Shown here piece by piece: positions 40,140 to 51,103 of a stretch of DNA of 64,000 bases. Every line of letters starts with the position of its first letter. Position 1 is the first letter of the stretch. The position numbers and the translations under genes are program-made. Origin of the DNA: Flavobacteriaceae bacterium (GTDB lineage: Bacteria; Bacteroidota; Bacteroidia; Flavobacteriales; Flavobacteriaceae); NCBI GenBank assembly GCA_947448525.1, contig CANFNV010000003.1, positions 62,001 to 126,000 on the forward strand. The letters are read 5' to 3'. The notes under the pieces are model-generated. The model ran no database searches. It saw only the letters and a list, made by a program, of their open reading frames with translations, and was not told the DNA's origin.

Positions 40140-43010
40140 ATGAAATACTTCCACGAGCAAATCGAAGCCAAATGGCAACAGTATTGGGCTGAAAACCAAA
40201 CTTTTGCAGCCACTAATAATTCTGATAAACCAAAATATTATGTTTTGGACATGTTTCCTTATCCTTCAGGAGCAGGATTGCATGTTGGTCATCCGCTAGG
40301 GTATATAGCTTCCGATATAGTAGCTCGATTCAAACGTCATAAAGGGTTTAATGTGTTGCATCCACAAGGATATGATTCGTTTGGTTTGCCAGCAGAGCAA
40401 TATGCGATTCAAACCGGACAACATCCCGAAAAAACAACTCGTGAAAATATTGCGCGTTATCGCGAACAATTAGATAAAATCGGATTTTCTTTCGATTGGA
40501 GCAGGGAAGTTCGAACATCAAACGCCGATTATTACAAACACACACAATGGATTTTTATACAATTATTTAATTCATGGTACAATAAGAGTTCCGATAAAGC
40601 CGAAGACATTTCTACGTTAGTTTCTATTCTCTCAACAGAAGGAAATGCAAATGTAATTGCCGTTTGTGATGATAAAATTCCAGTATTTTCAGAATCTGAA
40701 TGGAATGCTTTTTCATTGGAAGTGCAACAAAAAATACTTTTACACTATCGATTAACCTTTTTAGCAGAAACCGAAGTCAATTGGTGTCCTGCTTTAGGAA
40801 CCGTACTAGCCAATGATGAAATTGTAAATGGCGTTTCTGAGCGCGGCGGTCACCCTGTGATTCGAAAAAAAATGACCCAATGGTCAATGCGTATTTCTGC
40901 TTATGCCGAACGATTATTACAAGGTTTAGATACTATAGACTGGAGTGAATCCATCAAAGAATCTCAACGCAATTGGATTGGAAAATCTGTTGGGGCATTG
41001 GTTAAGTTCTCTGTTCTCCGTTCTCCGTTCTCAGAACAACCGACAACCGACAACCGACAACCGATAACCATTGAAGTCTTTACCACCCGTCCCGATACCA
41101 TATTTGGCGTGACTTTTATGACTTTGGCTCCAGAACACGAATTGGTTTCACAAATCACTACACCAGAACAAAAAGCTAAAGTTGATGTATATGTTGAAGC
41201 AACTGCAAAACGATCGGAAAGAGAACGTATGGCTGATGTAAAAACCATTTCAGGAGTTTTCACCGGGGCTTTTGTAGAACATCCATTTACTAAAGAACCT
41301 ATTCCGGTTTGGATTGGAGATTACGTTTTGGCAGGTTACGGAACAGGAGCAGTAATGGCTGTGCCTTGTGGAGATGAACGTGATTATGCCTTTGCCAATT
41401 TTTTCAAAGGAACGAACGGTATGCCCGAAATTAAAAACATTTTTAATCAAGATATTTCTGAAGCAGCTTATGGTGATAAAAACGGTTTTGAATTAGTAAA
41501 TTCTGATTTCTTAAACGGCTTAGGTTACAAAGACGGAACCAAAATAGTCATTGGAGAACTTGAAAAAATCGGACAAGGAACAGGCAAAACCAACTACCGT
41601 TTACGGGATGCCGTTTTCTCTCGTCAACGCTATTGGGGCGAACCTTTTCCTGTGTATTATGTGAACGGATTGCCAAAAATGATTGACGCAAAGCATTTAC
41701 CAATCGTTTTGCCAGAAGTAGAAAAATACTTGCCAACCGAAGACGGACAACCGCCATTAGGTAATGCAACAACTTGGGCGTGGGATAGTGTGAATTGTTC
41801 AGTGGTTGGTAATGATTTGATTGATGATAAAACGATTTTCCCTTTAGAATTGAATACGATGCCAGGTTGGGCGGGAAGTTCGTGGTATTGGATGCGTTAT
41901 ATGGATGCACACAATTCAACTGAATTTGCCTCTACGGATGCTATAAACTATTGGGAAAACGTCGATTTATACATAGGTGGAAGCGAGCATGCTACCGGAC
42001 ATTTATTGTATTCACGGTTTTGGAACAAGTTCCTAAAAGATAGAGGTTACGCACCGACAGAAGAACCGTTCAAGAAATTGATCAATCAAGGAATGATCTT
42101 GGGAATGAGTGCGTTTGTTTATAGAAGTGAAGATTCTAAAAAATTATATTCTAAGGGATTGGTAAAAGGCCTAAATGTTCATCCAATCCATGTTGATTTA
42201 GCAGTTGTAAATGACATTACCAACGAATTAGATATTGAAGCATTCAAAAATCACCCATTATATTCTGATTATATAGACGCAGAATTCATTTTAGAAGATG
42301 GAAAATATATTGTTGGTCGCGAAGTCGAAAAAATGTCCAAATCAAAATATAACGTTGTCAATCCAGATGATATTTGTAACAATTATGGTGCGGACACTCT
42401 ACGTTTGTATGAAATGTTTTTAGGACCTTTAGAGCAATCAAAACCATGGAATACTGCTGGAATTTCAGGAGTTTCTGGTTTTTTGAAAAAACTATGGCGT
42501 TTGTATTTTGATGATAATGGTTTGATTGTAACCAACAATGATCCAACAACAGAAATGTATAAGTCATTGCACAAAACCATTAAGAAAGTAACAGAAGACA
42601 TTGAGAGCTTCTCGTTCAATACTTCTATTTCTCAGTTTATGATATGTGTCAACGAGTTGGCTACTTTAAAATGCAACCATAGAGCTATTTTAGAACCTTT
42701 AGCCATATTAATATCTCCTTATGCGCCACATATTGCCGAGGAATTATGGTTGCAATTGGGTCATGAAGGATCTGTTTCAATTGTAGCTTTTCCTATCTGT
42801 GAAGAAAAATATTTAGTCGAATCGGAAAAAGAATATCCAGTTTCGTTTAATGGTAAAATGCGTTTTACTATTAAATTACCTTTAGATTTGACAATAACTC
42901 AAATTCAAGAAATTGTTATGGCCGACGAACGCACCCTAAAACAATTGGAAGGAAGAACTCCTAATAAAGTCATAATCGTTCCGGGAAAAGTCATTAACTT
43001 GGTGGGGTAA
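40140..43010 (+). CDS. leuS: Leucyl-tRNA synthetase
   Basis: FPYPSGAGLHVGHPLGY (HIGH); KMSKSKYNVVNP (KMSKS); VFTTRPDTIFG editing motif. Confidence 0.97.
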   Translation: MKYFHEQIEAKWQQYWAENQTFAATNNSDKPKYYVLDMFPYPSGAGLHVGHPLGYIASDIVARFKRHKGFNVLHPQGYDSFGLPAEQYAIQTGQHPEKTTRENIARYREQLDKIGFSFDWSREVRTSNADYYKHTQWIFIQLFNSWYNKSSDKAEDISTLVSILSTEGNANVIAVCDDKIPVFSESEWNAFSLEVQQKILLHYRLTFLAETEVNWCPALGTVLANDEIVNGVSERGGHPVIRKKMTQWSMRISAYAERLLQGLDTIDWSESIKESQRNWIGKSVGALVKFSVLRSPFSEQPTTDNRQPITIEVFTTRPDTIFGVTFMTLAPEHELVSQITTPEQKAKVDVYVEATAKRSERERMADVKTISGVFTGAFVEHPFTKEPIPVWIGDYVLAGYGTGAVMAVPCGDERDYAFANFFKGTNGMPEIKNIFNQDISEAAYGDKNGFELVNSDFLNGLGYKDGTKIVIGELEKIGQGTGKTNYRLRDAVFSRQRYWGEPFPVYYVNGLPKMIDAKHLPIVLPEVEKYLPTEDGQPPLGNATTWAWDSVNCSVVGNDLIDDKTIFPLELNTMPGWAGSSWYWMRYMDAHNSTEFASTDAINYWENVDLYIGGSEHATGHLLYSRFWNKFLKDRGYAPTEEPFKKLINQGMILGMSAFVYRSEDSKKLYSKGLVKGLNVHPIHVDLAVVNDITNELDIEAFKNHPLYSDYIDAEFILEDGKYIVGREVEKMSKSKYNVVNPDDICNNYGADTLRLYEMFLGPLEQSKPWNTAGISGVSGFLKKLWRLYFDDNGLIVTNNDPTTEMYKSLHKTIKKVTEDIESFSFNTSISQFMICVNELATLKCNHRAILEPLAILISPYAPHIAEELWLQLGHEGSVSIVAFPICEEKYLVESEKEYPVSFNGKMRFTIKLPLDLTITQIQEIVMADERTLKQLEGRTPNKVIIVPGKVINLVG
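41006..41069. repeat. Two heptamer tandem arrays inside leuS
   Basis: (GTTCTCN)x4 at 41006-41033, then ACAACCGx4 at 41036-41063 plus ATAACC. Confidence 0.9.
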
Positions 43011-43102
43011 TTACTGTTAAAACTTACTTAAAAACCAAAACGGTTTGATTATTTTCTTGACATTTGAATTTTATTTAAATAACTTTTTTAAAATACAAAG
43101 AC

Positions 43103-43783
43103 ATGAAAAAAATATTTTTCTTCTCGTTACTTGCAATCAGTACTATTTCATTGGCTCAAGAAACCAAAACTAAAGAAAAAGAGGGTAAAAGCAGTATCTA
43201 TTTTGGTGGCGGATTTGTGAGTAATAGTAAATTTGCCATTGATGATAAATTGGAAGCGGTTAATTTACCTCAAATTCAAGCTAATGTTCCGGAGTTTGTA
43301 GTTGGTTTCAATACGTTTTTCAACAAAGGATTCTTAGATATAGAAGCATCTTCTAACATGTTTAAAAAATCTAATTCGGCTACAACCAGCAATGGGGGCA
43401 GGAGCAATTTTCGTTTAAGAGGGCATTATAATATGGTCAATAATAAAGATTTCGTTTTTTCGGGAGGATTGAATCTGGCATTTACGTCAAATGATATTAA
43501 TGTGTATTCACAAACCAATCAAGTTGATATAAATAATTTGACTGTTACTACATCAAATTATTTACGATTGAGAAACAATATGTTTTTTGCTGGACCTTCT
43601 ATTGGATTTGGAATAAAAAATAAAGGAGAACAATTAATTCGTATTAATGTTGGCTATGAATTTGCATTGATTTCTGGAAAATGGAAATCGGATTATGCTA
43701 CTGTTTCTAATTCAATCAAAGAAAATGGACAAAGTCGATTGATGGTAGGAGCAGTTTTTTTCTTTAACAATCATTCTAAATAA
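43103..43783 (+). CDS. Secreted outer-membrane beta-barrel-like hypothetical protein
   Basis: Signal peptide MKKIFFFSLLAISTISLAQ; beta-rich. Confidence 0.65.
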   Translation: MKKIFFFSLLAISTISLAQETKTKEKEGKSSIYFGGGFVSNSKFAIDDKLEAVNLPQIQANVPEFVVGFNTFFNKGFLDIEASSNMFKKSNSATTSNGGRSNFRLRGHYNMVNNKDFVFSGGLNLAFTSNDINVYSQTNQVDINNLTVTTSNYLRLRNNMFFAGPSIGFGIKNKGEQLIRINVGYEFALISGKWKSDYATVSNSIKENGQSRLMVGAVFFFNNHSK

Positions 43784-43793
43784 AGTACTTTTT

Positions 43794-44072
43794 TTATTTT
43801 GCAAAAGTAGATAAAATTACTGCAACAGATAACCAAGCCACACCGTGAATTAAAAGGCATTTAACATAACTTTGATTACCATAAATTTGTTTTACCAAAT
43901 GTACCATAAAATAAATTAAACTCACAGGAATAAGCACATACAATAATAAAACACCCATATTTGGAGTTTTAGCATCGCCTAGAAAAAGTTCGTAGCATAA
44001 ACCTGAAAGCAAAATATAAATGATATAAAATGCGGTTGCTATATTTTCTTTTGAGAATTTGTTGAGGTTCAT
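43794..44072 (-). CDS. Small hypothetical membrane protein
   Basis: Three hydrophobic segments. Confidence 0.6.
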   Translation of the reverse strand: MNLNKFSKENIATAFYIIYILLSGLCYELFLGDAKTPNMGVLLLYVLIPVSLIYFMVHLVKQIYGNQSYVKCLLIHGVAWLSVAVILSTFAK

Positions 44073-44100
44073 TTGATATCTAATATCTATAATTTTACAT

Positions 44101-44571
44101 CTACAATTGTATTTGTCGTTCTATTTGTTGTTCTAAAGAGATAAAAGTTTCGGTTCTAGAAACACCATCAATAGGTTGAATTTTTTTATTTAAAAGCTGC
44201 ATTAAATGTTCGTTGTCTCTACAAATAATTTTGATAAGAATACTCCAATTGCCTGTAGTATAATGGCATTCTAAAATTTCTGGAATTTTTTTCAATTCTT
44301 TTACGGCTTCCGAATTACTTGCGGCTTTTTCAAGATAAACGCCAATAAACGCCATGGTTTTATATCCTAAAACTTTGTTGTTTACAATAAACTTGGAACC
44401 CGAAATCACATCGGCTTCTTCAAGTTTTTTTAACCTTTGATGAATGGCAGCCCCCGAAATTCCTATTTTATTGGCTATTTGCAATATAGGTTTTCGTGCA
44501 TCTTCCATCAAGTCACGAAGGATTTCTTTGTCTATACCGTCAATTTCTATTTGTAGCTGATTGATTTTCAT
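44101..44571 (-). CDS. Lrp/AsnC family transcriptional regulator
   Basis: HTH KIGISGAAIHQRLKKLEEADVISG; RAM-type C-terminus. Confidence 0.92.
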   Translation of the reverse strand: MKINQLQIEIDGIDKEILRDLMEDARKPILQIANKIGISGAAIHQRLKKLEEADVISGSKFIVNNKVLGYKTMAFIGVYLEKAASNSEAVKELKKIPEILECHYTTGNWSILIKIICRDNEHLMQLLNKKIQPIDGVSRTETFISLEQQIERQIQL

Positions 44572-44624
44572 TAGTTATAAATTTGAAGCAAAAATAGAAA
44601 TTTTGTTTCGAATTATTATAAAAA

Positions 44625-46001
44625 CTAGTTGCTTGTTATCAATTTATCGGGATTATAACCAGTATAATGCATTTTAGTTTCTTTAAAAACAACTCCAAAT
44701 TCTTCTAACTCTTTCAAAATGGGTTCATAGACTTCTTTTCGAATAGGCAATTGTACTCCAGGTGTTTTGATATTACCGTTTAAGATTTGCAAAGCGGCCA
44801 TTGCAACGGGTAAACCTACCGTTTTTGCCATGGCGGTATAAGTTTGATCATCACCAATACACACCATCTTAGAATCTATTTGGTGATCTACACCATTATG
44901 TTCATAACCAAATTTGTGGTACATTACAATCATGTCTTTGTCATTGGGTTGAAGCGCCCAGGAATCGTTTAAAATGCGTTCCAGAATTTGTGCTGGTGTA
45001 CCATTTTTTAATCCCACAATTTTTTTTGGGTTAAATAAATCTAATTCCAATAGTTTGTCCCACATAATATCATCTTGCTCAATGTTGAGAGCTAGCCGCG
45101 CTTTTATTTCAACTGAATCGGTGGGATGATAAGGTAAAAATGAATTTATAAAATCTCGAAAACTCATTGTTTCCGAATGTTCCATTTCATAAGAATCGTC
45201 GGTCATTCCGAGTTGTACAAACATGTTCCAAGCTTTAGAATATCCTACTCTGCGAATGGTTCCTCTGTACAAAGTTAATACATCGTCCAATCCATAAACA
45301 CTTCTGTATTTTAACGAATCTCTATTGGCGTAACCTTCAAATTTTCCGTAACCTTCTACCATTAAAAATTCAGTTCTTCTAAATAATTTGGTGTATGGAA
45401 TGTATTTGTATTTACCTTCTTGAATGAATTTAGCGGCACCACCTTGACCCGCTAAAACTACGTTTCTTGGTGCCCAAGTAAATTTATAATTCCAAAGATT
45501 GTTGTCGCTTTCAGGGGCTACTAATCCGCCACAAAAAGATTCGAACAATAACATTTTCCCCCCTTTGTCACGAATAGCATCAATCACTTTCATCGCACTC
45601 ATATGATCAATACCAGGATCAAGCCCTATTTCATTCATAAACACCAATCCGTTTTCTTTAGCAGCTTCGTCCAATCCTTGCATTTCATCCGAAACATAGG
45701 ATGCTGTAACCATGTGTTTTTTGAATTTTATACAATCTTTAGCCACTTCAATATGCATGAATGCCGGTAACATAGAAATCACAACTTCCGCTTTCTGAAT
45801 TTCTGAATGGCGTTGATTTTCGTTGTTAATATCCAATTGTATAGCAGTAGCATTTGGATGGTTTTTGGTTTTTCTTTGTGCCAATTCTAACGATAAATCG
45901 CCAATAGTAACATGCAAGTTTTCTTGATTAGATTTATTTAATAAGTATTGAATTAAGGAAGATGCGGATCGACCTGCTCCGATGATTAAAATGTTTCTCA
46001 T
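44625..46001 (-). CDS. Saccharopine dehydrogenase family protein
   Basis: MRNILIIGAGRSASSLIQYLL; MLPAFMHIEVAKDCI; NEIGLDPGIDHMSAMKVID. Confidence 0.92.
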   Translation of the reverse strand: MRNILIIGAGRSASSLIQYLLNKSNQENLHVTIGDLSLELAQRKTKNHPNATAIQLDINNENQRHSEIQKAEVVISMLPAFMHIEVAKDCIKFKKHMVTASYVSDEMQGLDEAAKENGLVFMNEIGLDPGIDHMSAMKVIDAIRDKGGKMLLFESFCGGLVAPESDNNLWNYKFTWAPRNVVLAGQGGAAKFIQEGKYKYIPYTKLFRRTEFLMVEGYGKFEGYANRDSLKYRSVYGLDDVLTLYRGTIRRVGYSKAWNMFVQLGMTDDSYEMEHSETMSFRDFINSFLPYHPTDSVEIKARLALNIEQDDIMWDKLLELDLFNPKKIVGLKNGTPAQILERILNDSWALQPNDKDMIVMYHKFGYEHNGVDHQIDSKMVCIGDDQTYTAMAKTVGLPVAMAALQILNGNIKTPGVQLPIRKEVYEPILKELEEFGVVFKETKMHYTGYNPDKLITSN

Positions 46002-46122
46002 GGTTTATTTGGAATAGAGGATACAAATTTAGGAAATTGGAACGATTTTCGATTAAAATTTGATAAAAACAGAAAATTTCAAGCAAAAATGAATGAACTT
46101 TTGAAGTTAGTTCTAAAAATAA

Positions 46123-46449
46123 TTATTTTAGATCGTTTTCTAAATCTTCTAGTTCTTTTTTAGCTTCTTGCTTAGCATCCTTTTTTTGTTGTTCAAATTG
46201 GTTGTCAATTGCCACTTTATCTTTTATCAGAAATGTTTTTCCTATTACAACAACGGCACTGATATAAGCGATTATGAAAAGTATTTTAGTAATTTTTCTT
46301 TGTTCAGCACTCGATTTTCGGAATGCTATAAAAATAAAAACCAATGCCAATCCTATTGGGGCTAAAGCCAATGTATCAAAAGGCAATACTGAAAATACGA
46401 CACTTAAAATAGTGAAAATTACAGCTAATATTAAAATTGTTTTTCTCAT
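46123..46449 (-). CDS. Hypothetical membrane protein
   Basis: Three TM segments and charged C-terminus. Confidence 0.6.
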   Translation of the reverse strand: MRKTILILAVIFTILSVVFSVLPFDTLALAPIGLALVFIFIAFRKSSAEQRKITKILFIIAYISAVVVIGKTFLIKDKVAIDNQFEQQKKDAKQEAKKELEDLENDLK

Positions 46450-46474
46450 AATTTATGCTGAATAAATTCAGTGA

Positions 46475-47236
46475 TTAAATACCTGTTGCGGAGGTTAAAG
46501 CCAACTGTCCTGTTCCAACAGGAATACTAAACTTCATTAAAACCGGAATTTTTTTTGCATCGGCAGTTAAGTAAATTAGATTTTTATCTTTCCCTTTTAA
46601 TACGTCGGTTTTAGCTCCGATTGAAAGTTTGTAGCAGTTTGTAGCTCCCAAATTACCGGCAGCAACCGTTTCGTTTCCTAATAATTTAACAGTTACAGGA
46701 ACTTGTTTTTCATCAAATACAATAGTAAATGCTTGACTTTGTCCAATTTTCATTTTCGAAAGATCCATAGTTCTTAATTTATACATTATAGAAACAACAT
46801 CTTGTGTAGCACTGCCAATTGTAAAAGTAGTAACGGTTTCTGGGCTGTTTTTTCTTTTAGAAGTACTAGTTACAGAATTTCCTTTGAATACGTATTTTTC
46901 TTTTTTGGTCCAGCCTCCTTCGTCAATGCTTCTTTTGTATAAACTTGGTTTTAAAGTAATTGGGTCAACATACGATTCGTATAAATCTCTTATTTTAAAG
47001 AATTTATCCCATTTAGCAAATGTTTCTAATTCGCAATTCAAATGCAAATACGTGTTTTTTGCTGTAGAAACCCTATCGGTTGACAAAGTTACTTGCGCCA
47101 ATTGCGTCATTAATCCACTCATATTATAGGAGCCGGCAAAAACTAATTTTTCGCCAGACGGAATTCCAATAGCATTTTCAGTTTTAAACGAAGACAATAG
47201 TAAAATAGTAGCCGAAATAAATAATAACTTTTTCAT
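46475..47236 (-). CDS. DUF3108-like secreted protein
   Basis: Signal peptide; GEKLVFAGSYNMSGLMTQLAQVTL. Confidence 0.7.
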   Translation of the reverse strand: MKKLLFISATILLLSSFKTENAIGIPSGEKLVFAGSYNMSGLMTQLAQVTLSTDRVSTAKNTYLHLNCELETFAKWDKFFKIRDLYESYVDPITLKPSLYKRSIDEGGWTKKEKYVFKGNSVTSTSKRKNSPETVTTFTIGSATQDVVSIMYKLRTMDLSKMKIGQSQAFTIVFDEKQVPVTVKLLGNETVAAGNLGATNCYKLSIGAKTDVLKGKDKNLIYLTADAKKIPVLMKFSIPVGTGQLALTSATGI

Positions 47237-47359
47237 AACAAAACATTAAGTTGCAAATATAAATTTTATAATTGTTAAAATTAAAAAGAAAACATAAAAG
47301 TCCTTTATTCTTCCATACTTAACTAATAAATTTGTGAAATAGTATATCAATTAAAAAAA

Positions 47360-47746
47360 ATGAATAAAAAAATTATTTCGGCTGCAGGTTTCTTAGGAAT
47401 GACCGCTATAATATTGGGTGCGTTTGGCGCTCATGCTTTAAAAAAAGTGTTGACAATAGATCAATTAGCAACATTTGAAACGGGTGTAAAATTCCAAATG
47501 TATCACGCTTTATTTTTATTGTTTTTAGGTTTGAATTCTCATTTATCGCATACATTAAAGAAGTTAATATTAAGATTTACTCTTTTTGGAGTACTCTTTT
47601 TTTCGGGTTCTATTTATTTACTAGCAACTGATAGTTTGAATTCTTTTGATTTTAAAATTATAGGATTTGTAACTCCAATTGGAGGATTCCTATTAATTGT
47701 GGCTTGGGGCCTATTAATGCTGCATATTTTAAAGAAAAAAGCATAA
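47360..47746 (+). CDS. DUF423 family membrane protein
   Basis: ILGAFGAHALKKVL...FQMYHALFLL...TPIGGFLLIVAW. Confidence 0.9.
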   Translation: MNKKIISAAGFLGMTAIILGAFGAHALKKVLTIDQLATFETGVKFQMYHALFLLFLGLNSHLSHTLKKLILRFTLFGVLFFSGSIYLLATDSLNSFDFKIIGFVTPIGGFLLIVAWGLLMLHILKKKA

Positions 47747-47783
47747 TTTTTTAATTTACTACAACGATGTAATAATTAATTTT

Positions 47784-47791
47784 TACCTTTG
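47784..47791 (+). promoter_or_regulatory. TAnnTTTG -7-like element upstream of pckA
   Basis: TACCTTTG. Confidence 0.5.
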
Positions 47792-47824
47792 CAATCTATT
47801 ATTATTGCAAAAAATTAATTTTCT

Positions 47825-49450
47825 ATGGAGAAGTCTGCCCAATCTACGAAATCGATTTCGTTAGAAAAATATGGAATCAAAAATGTAAAGGAAATTATAT
47901 ACAATCCGTCGTTCGAATTTCTATATAATGAAGAGTTAAATTCGAAATTAGAGGGCTACGAAAAGGGCCAACTTACCGAACTTGGTGCAGTAAACGTAAT
48001 GACAGGAGAATTTACTGGTCGTTCTCCAAAAGATAAATATATTGTTAAGGATAGTGTTACTGAAAATACCATTTGGTGGAATTCTGAAAAAGCTGTTAAC
48101 GACAATAAACCAATATCACAAACGACTTGGGATAGTCTAAAAGAAACAACCGTTCAACAACTTTCAAGAAAAAGATTGTTTGTAGTTGATGCTTTTTGTG
48201 GGGCGAATGAAAATTCACGTTTAAAAGTCCGTTTCATTATGGAAGTGGCTTGGCAAGCACATTTTGTAAAAAACATGTTCATTCGTCCTACACAAGAACA
48301 ATTAGAGCTATTTGGAGAGCCCGATTTTGTTGTTATGAACGGTTCTAAAACTAGTTTTAAAGAGTACCAAAATCACAGTTTAAATTCGGAAGTTTACGTG
48401 GCTTTCAATTTAACTGAAAAAATCCAATTAATTGGTGGAACTTGGTATGGTGGTGAAATGAAAAAAGGATTGTTTTCAATAATGAACTACTATTTACCAC
48501 TTCAAGGCATGGCTTCTATGCACTGCTCAGCCAATAAAGGAGCAGAGGGTGATGTAGCTATTTTCTTCGGATTGTCTGGAACAGGAAAAACAACTTTATC
48601 TACCGATCCAAAACGTGAATTAATTGGTGATGATGAGCATGGTTGGGATGATGATGGTGTTTTTAACTTTGAAGGCGGCTGCTATGCCAAAACCATTGAT
48701 TTAAGTGCTGCAAACGAACCTGATATTTATGGTGCTATTACTAAAGATGCACTTTTAGAAAATGTAACCGTTGATGCCAATGGAAAAATTGATTTTAAAG
48801 ATGGCTCCGTTACTCAAAATACTCGTGTTTCTTACCCAATAAATCACATTCATAATATTGTAAAACCAGTATCAAAAGCCGGTCACGCCACAAAAGTAAT
48901 TTTTTTAACGGCAGATGCTTTCGGTGTTTTACCGCCTGTTTCTAAACTAACTCCTGAACAAACTAAATATTATTTCTTATCTGGTTTTACTGCTAAATTA
49001 GCTGGGACAGAACGTGGTGTAACCGAACCGCAACCCACATTTTCTGCTTGTTTTGGAAAAGCATTCTTATCATTACATCCCACCCAATACGGAAAGGAAT
49101 TAGTTAAAAAAATGGAGCAACACCATGCCGCAGCTTATATGGTAAATACGGGTTGGAACGGAACAGGAAATCGCATTACTATTAAAGATACCCGAGCCAT
49201 TATTGATGCTATTCTAGACGGTTCAATTGAAAAAGCAGCAACAAAAGTGATTCCAATATTTAATTTGGAAGTACCAACAGCTTTACACGATGTAAATGCT
49301 GCGATTTTAGATCCAAGAGATACTTATTTAGATGGTGCCGATTGGAATACAAAAGCGAAAGATTTAGCCGAAAAATTTATCAAGAACTTCGTTCAATATA
49401 CCGATAATGCTGAAGGAGAAAATCTTGTAAAAGCAGGACCTCAATTATAA
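47825..49450 (+). CDS. pckA: Phosphoenolpyruvate carboxykinase (ATP)
   Basis: [28 protein letters not shown]. Confidence 0.96.
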   Translation: MEKSAQSTKSISLEKYGIKNVKEIIYNPSFEFLYNEELNSKLEGYEKGQLTELGAVNVMTGEFTGRSPKDKYIVKDSVTENTIWWNSEKAVNDNKPISQTTWDSLKETTVQQLSRKRLFVVDAFCGANENSRLKVRFIMEVAWQAHFVKNMFIRPTQEQLELFGEPDFVVMNGSKTSFKEYQNHSLNSEVYVAFNLTEKIQLIGGTWYGGEMKKGLFSIMNYYLPLQGMASMHCSANKGAEGDVAIFFGLSGTGKTTLSTDPKRELIGDDEHGWDDDGVFNFEGGCYAKTIDLSAANEPDIYGAITKDALLENVTVDANGKIDFKDGSVTQNTRVSYPINHIHNIVKPVSKAGHATKVIFLTADAFGVLPPVSKLTPEQTKYYFLSGFTAKLAGTERGVTEPQPTFSACFGKAFLSLHPTQYGKELVKKMEQHHAAAYMVNTGWNGTGNRITIKDTRAIIDAILDGSIEKAATKVIPIFNLEVPTALHDVNAAILDPRDTYLDGADWNTKAKDLAEKFIKNFVQYTDNAEGENLVKAGPQL

Positions 49451-49472
49451 AGTATCAAACTACAATTAAACG

Positions 49473-49504
49473 AAAAAAGTTCGGCATTGCTGCCGAACTT
49501 TTTT
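49473..49504. terminator. Intrinsic terminator after pckA
   Basis: AAAAAAGTTCGGCA-TTGC-TGCCGAACTTTTTT. Confidence 0.9.
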
Positions 49505-49562
49505 ATATAAAAATTCCAAACTCTTTTGGAATTTGGAATTTTAGCAAAATGAATTTTATATT

Positions 49563-50321
49563 TTATTTTCCTTTATTAGCTTCAGCGACATATTTCTCCA
49601 AAGCCATTGTCATGGATGGAGTTTCTGGCGTTGGAGCCAAAATATCTATTCGTAAGCCATGTTCTAAAGCTTCTTTTTGAGTGGTACTTCCAAATACCGC
49701 AATACGAGTTTCGTTTTGTTTAAAATCCGGGAAGTTTTTAAACAATGATTTAATTCCAGTTGGACTAAAGAAAGCCAAAACATCATAATACACATTGGCT
49801 AAATCAGATAAATCACTCATCACCGTTTTATAAAAAATAGCTTGAGTCCAATTTATTTTTAGGTTGTTTAACGTTATAGGAGCATCCGCATTCAATTGAT
49901 CAGATGCGGGCAATAAGAATTTTTCTTCTTTATATTTCTTAAAAAGAGTCGCCATATCAGCAAAATCTTTTTGACCAACATAAATTTTACGCTTTCTATA
50001 CACTACATATTTTTGCAAATAGAAAGCTATGGCCTCCGATTGACAAAAATACCTCAAATCTTCAGGTACTTTGTAACGCATTTCTTCTGCTACTCTAAAG
50101 AAATGATCTACAGCGTTTTTACTTGTTAGAATAATAGCTGTAAAGTTATTCAAATCAATTTTTTGAGCTCTAATATCTTTTGCATTAACACCTTCAACAT
50201 GAATAAAAGGACGAAAATCAACTTTTACTTTGTGTTTTTGTTGTAAATCGAAATAAGGTGAATTGTCTACTTTTGGTTCTGGTTGCGACACCAAAATTGT
50301 TCTTACTTTCAAATTGGACAT
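49563..50321 (-). CDS. hemD: Uroporphyrinogen-III synthase
   Basis: FTAIILTSKNAVDHFF; VLAFFSPTGIKSLF; IAVFGSTTQKEALEHGL. Confidence 0.85.
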   Translation of the reverse strand: MSNLKVRTILVSQPEPKVDNSPYFDLQQKHKVKVDFRPFIHVEGVNAKDIRAQKIDLNNFTAIILTSKNAVDHFFRVAEEMRYKVPEDLRYFCQSEAIAFYLQKYVVYRKRKIYVGQKDFADMATLFKKYKEEKFLLPASDQLNADAPITLNNLKINWTQAIFYKTVMSDLSDLANVYYDVLAFFSPTGIKSLFKNFPDFKQNETRIAVFGSTTQKEALEHGLRIDILAPTPETPSMTMALEKYVAEANKGK

Positions 50322-50330
50322 GTTTAAAAT

Positions 50331-51008
50331 CTAATTTTTTGAAATTAAATAATATATGAAATAATAGGGCGCTATTTCAAGTGCGCAAAGATACAAAATA
50401 ATATAAAACAACTTACTAAATAATAAATTTTGATAATTCTTCAATAAAACAAGGTAAGACAGAAGATTTATTATTAATAAAATGATAACAATAATCATTA
50501 TTAGCAATTTTGAGGCGTAATTGCCATAAAATAAGATAATTGAAACCGGCAGTAATAGCAGTCCAAGGTAGGTTCTAAAGTTAACTTTTTGTAAATTAAA
50601 CTGTTCAATTATCTCTTCAACACCAAAAGTAACCGCAATTACTTTTTCAATTAAAAATTTACAAAGGATAAAAACAGTTAATAAAGTAAATACTCTTACA
50701 AATAAAACCCAATCCGTTATTGTTCCATAATTAAACAAACGGACTACAATTATTTGGATAAAAAAGGAAAGAGAAACTAAATTCACCACAAAAAGAAATA
50801 CATTAAATCCGCTCATTAAATGACTGCTTTCACGATAAATTTTCGAATATTTATCGGAAACAACTAACTTAATAAAATCGTTAAATCGCGATTCAAAAGT
50901 TGATTTTGCCAACACTATAAGAACCAAAGAAAATACAAAAACTAGGGTTGCCCAATCTCTGTTTTCAATAATTCGTGTATGTAATTCGTTTGTAACCATT
51001 GGATACAA
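50331..51008 (-). CDS. DUF4271 family membrane protein
   Basis: Polytopic; adjacent to hemD-like gene. Confidence 0.75.
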   Translation of the reverse strand: MYPMVTNELHTRIIENRDWATLVFVFSLVLIVLAKSTFESRFNDFIKLVVSDKYSKIYRESSHLMSGFNVFLFVVNLVSLSFFIQIIVVRLFNYGTITDWVLFVRVFTLLTVFILCKFLIEKVIAVTFGVEEIIEQFNLQKVNFRTYLGLLLLPVSIILFYGNYASKLLIMIIVIILLIINLLSYLVLLKNYQNLLFSKLFYIILYLCALEIAPYYFIYYLISKN

Positions 51009-51103
51009 AATTACTAAATTTTATTTGTTGATTACTATTATAATATTATTAAGATTATCAAGTTATAAAATGAGTATTTTTGCACAAACTTTTTAAGATT
51101 AAT

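Noticed and set aside
40560-40800. Extra segment in LeuRS (SSDKAEDISTLVSILSTEGNANVIAV...)
   Set aside because: Recalled as a lineage-typical Bacteroidota LeuRS insertion, unlike the heptamer insertion; not treated as novel.
40348-42619. Several antisense ORFs of 65-123 aa inside leuS
   Set aside because: Fully inside leuS with no recognisable motifs; typical shadow ORFs.
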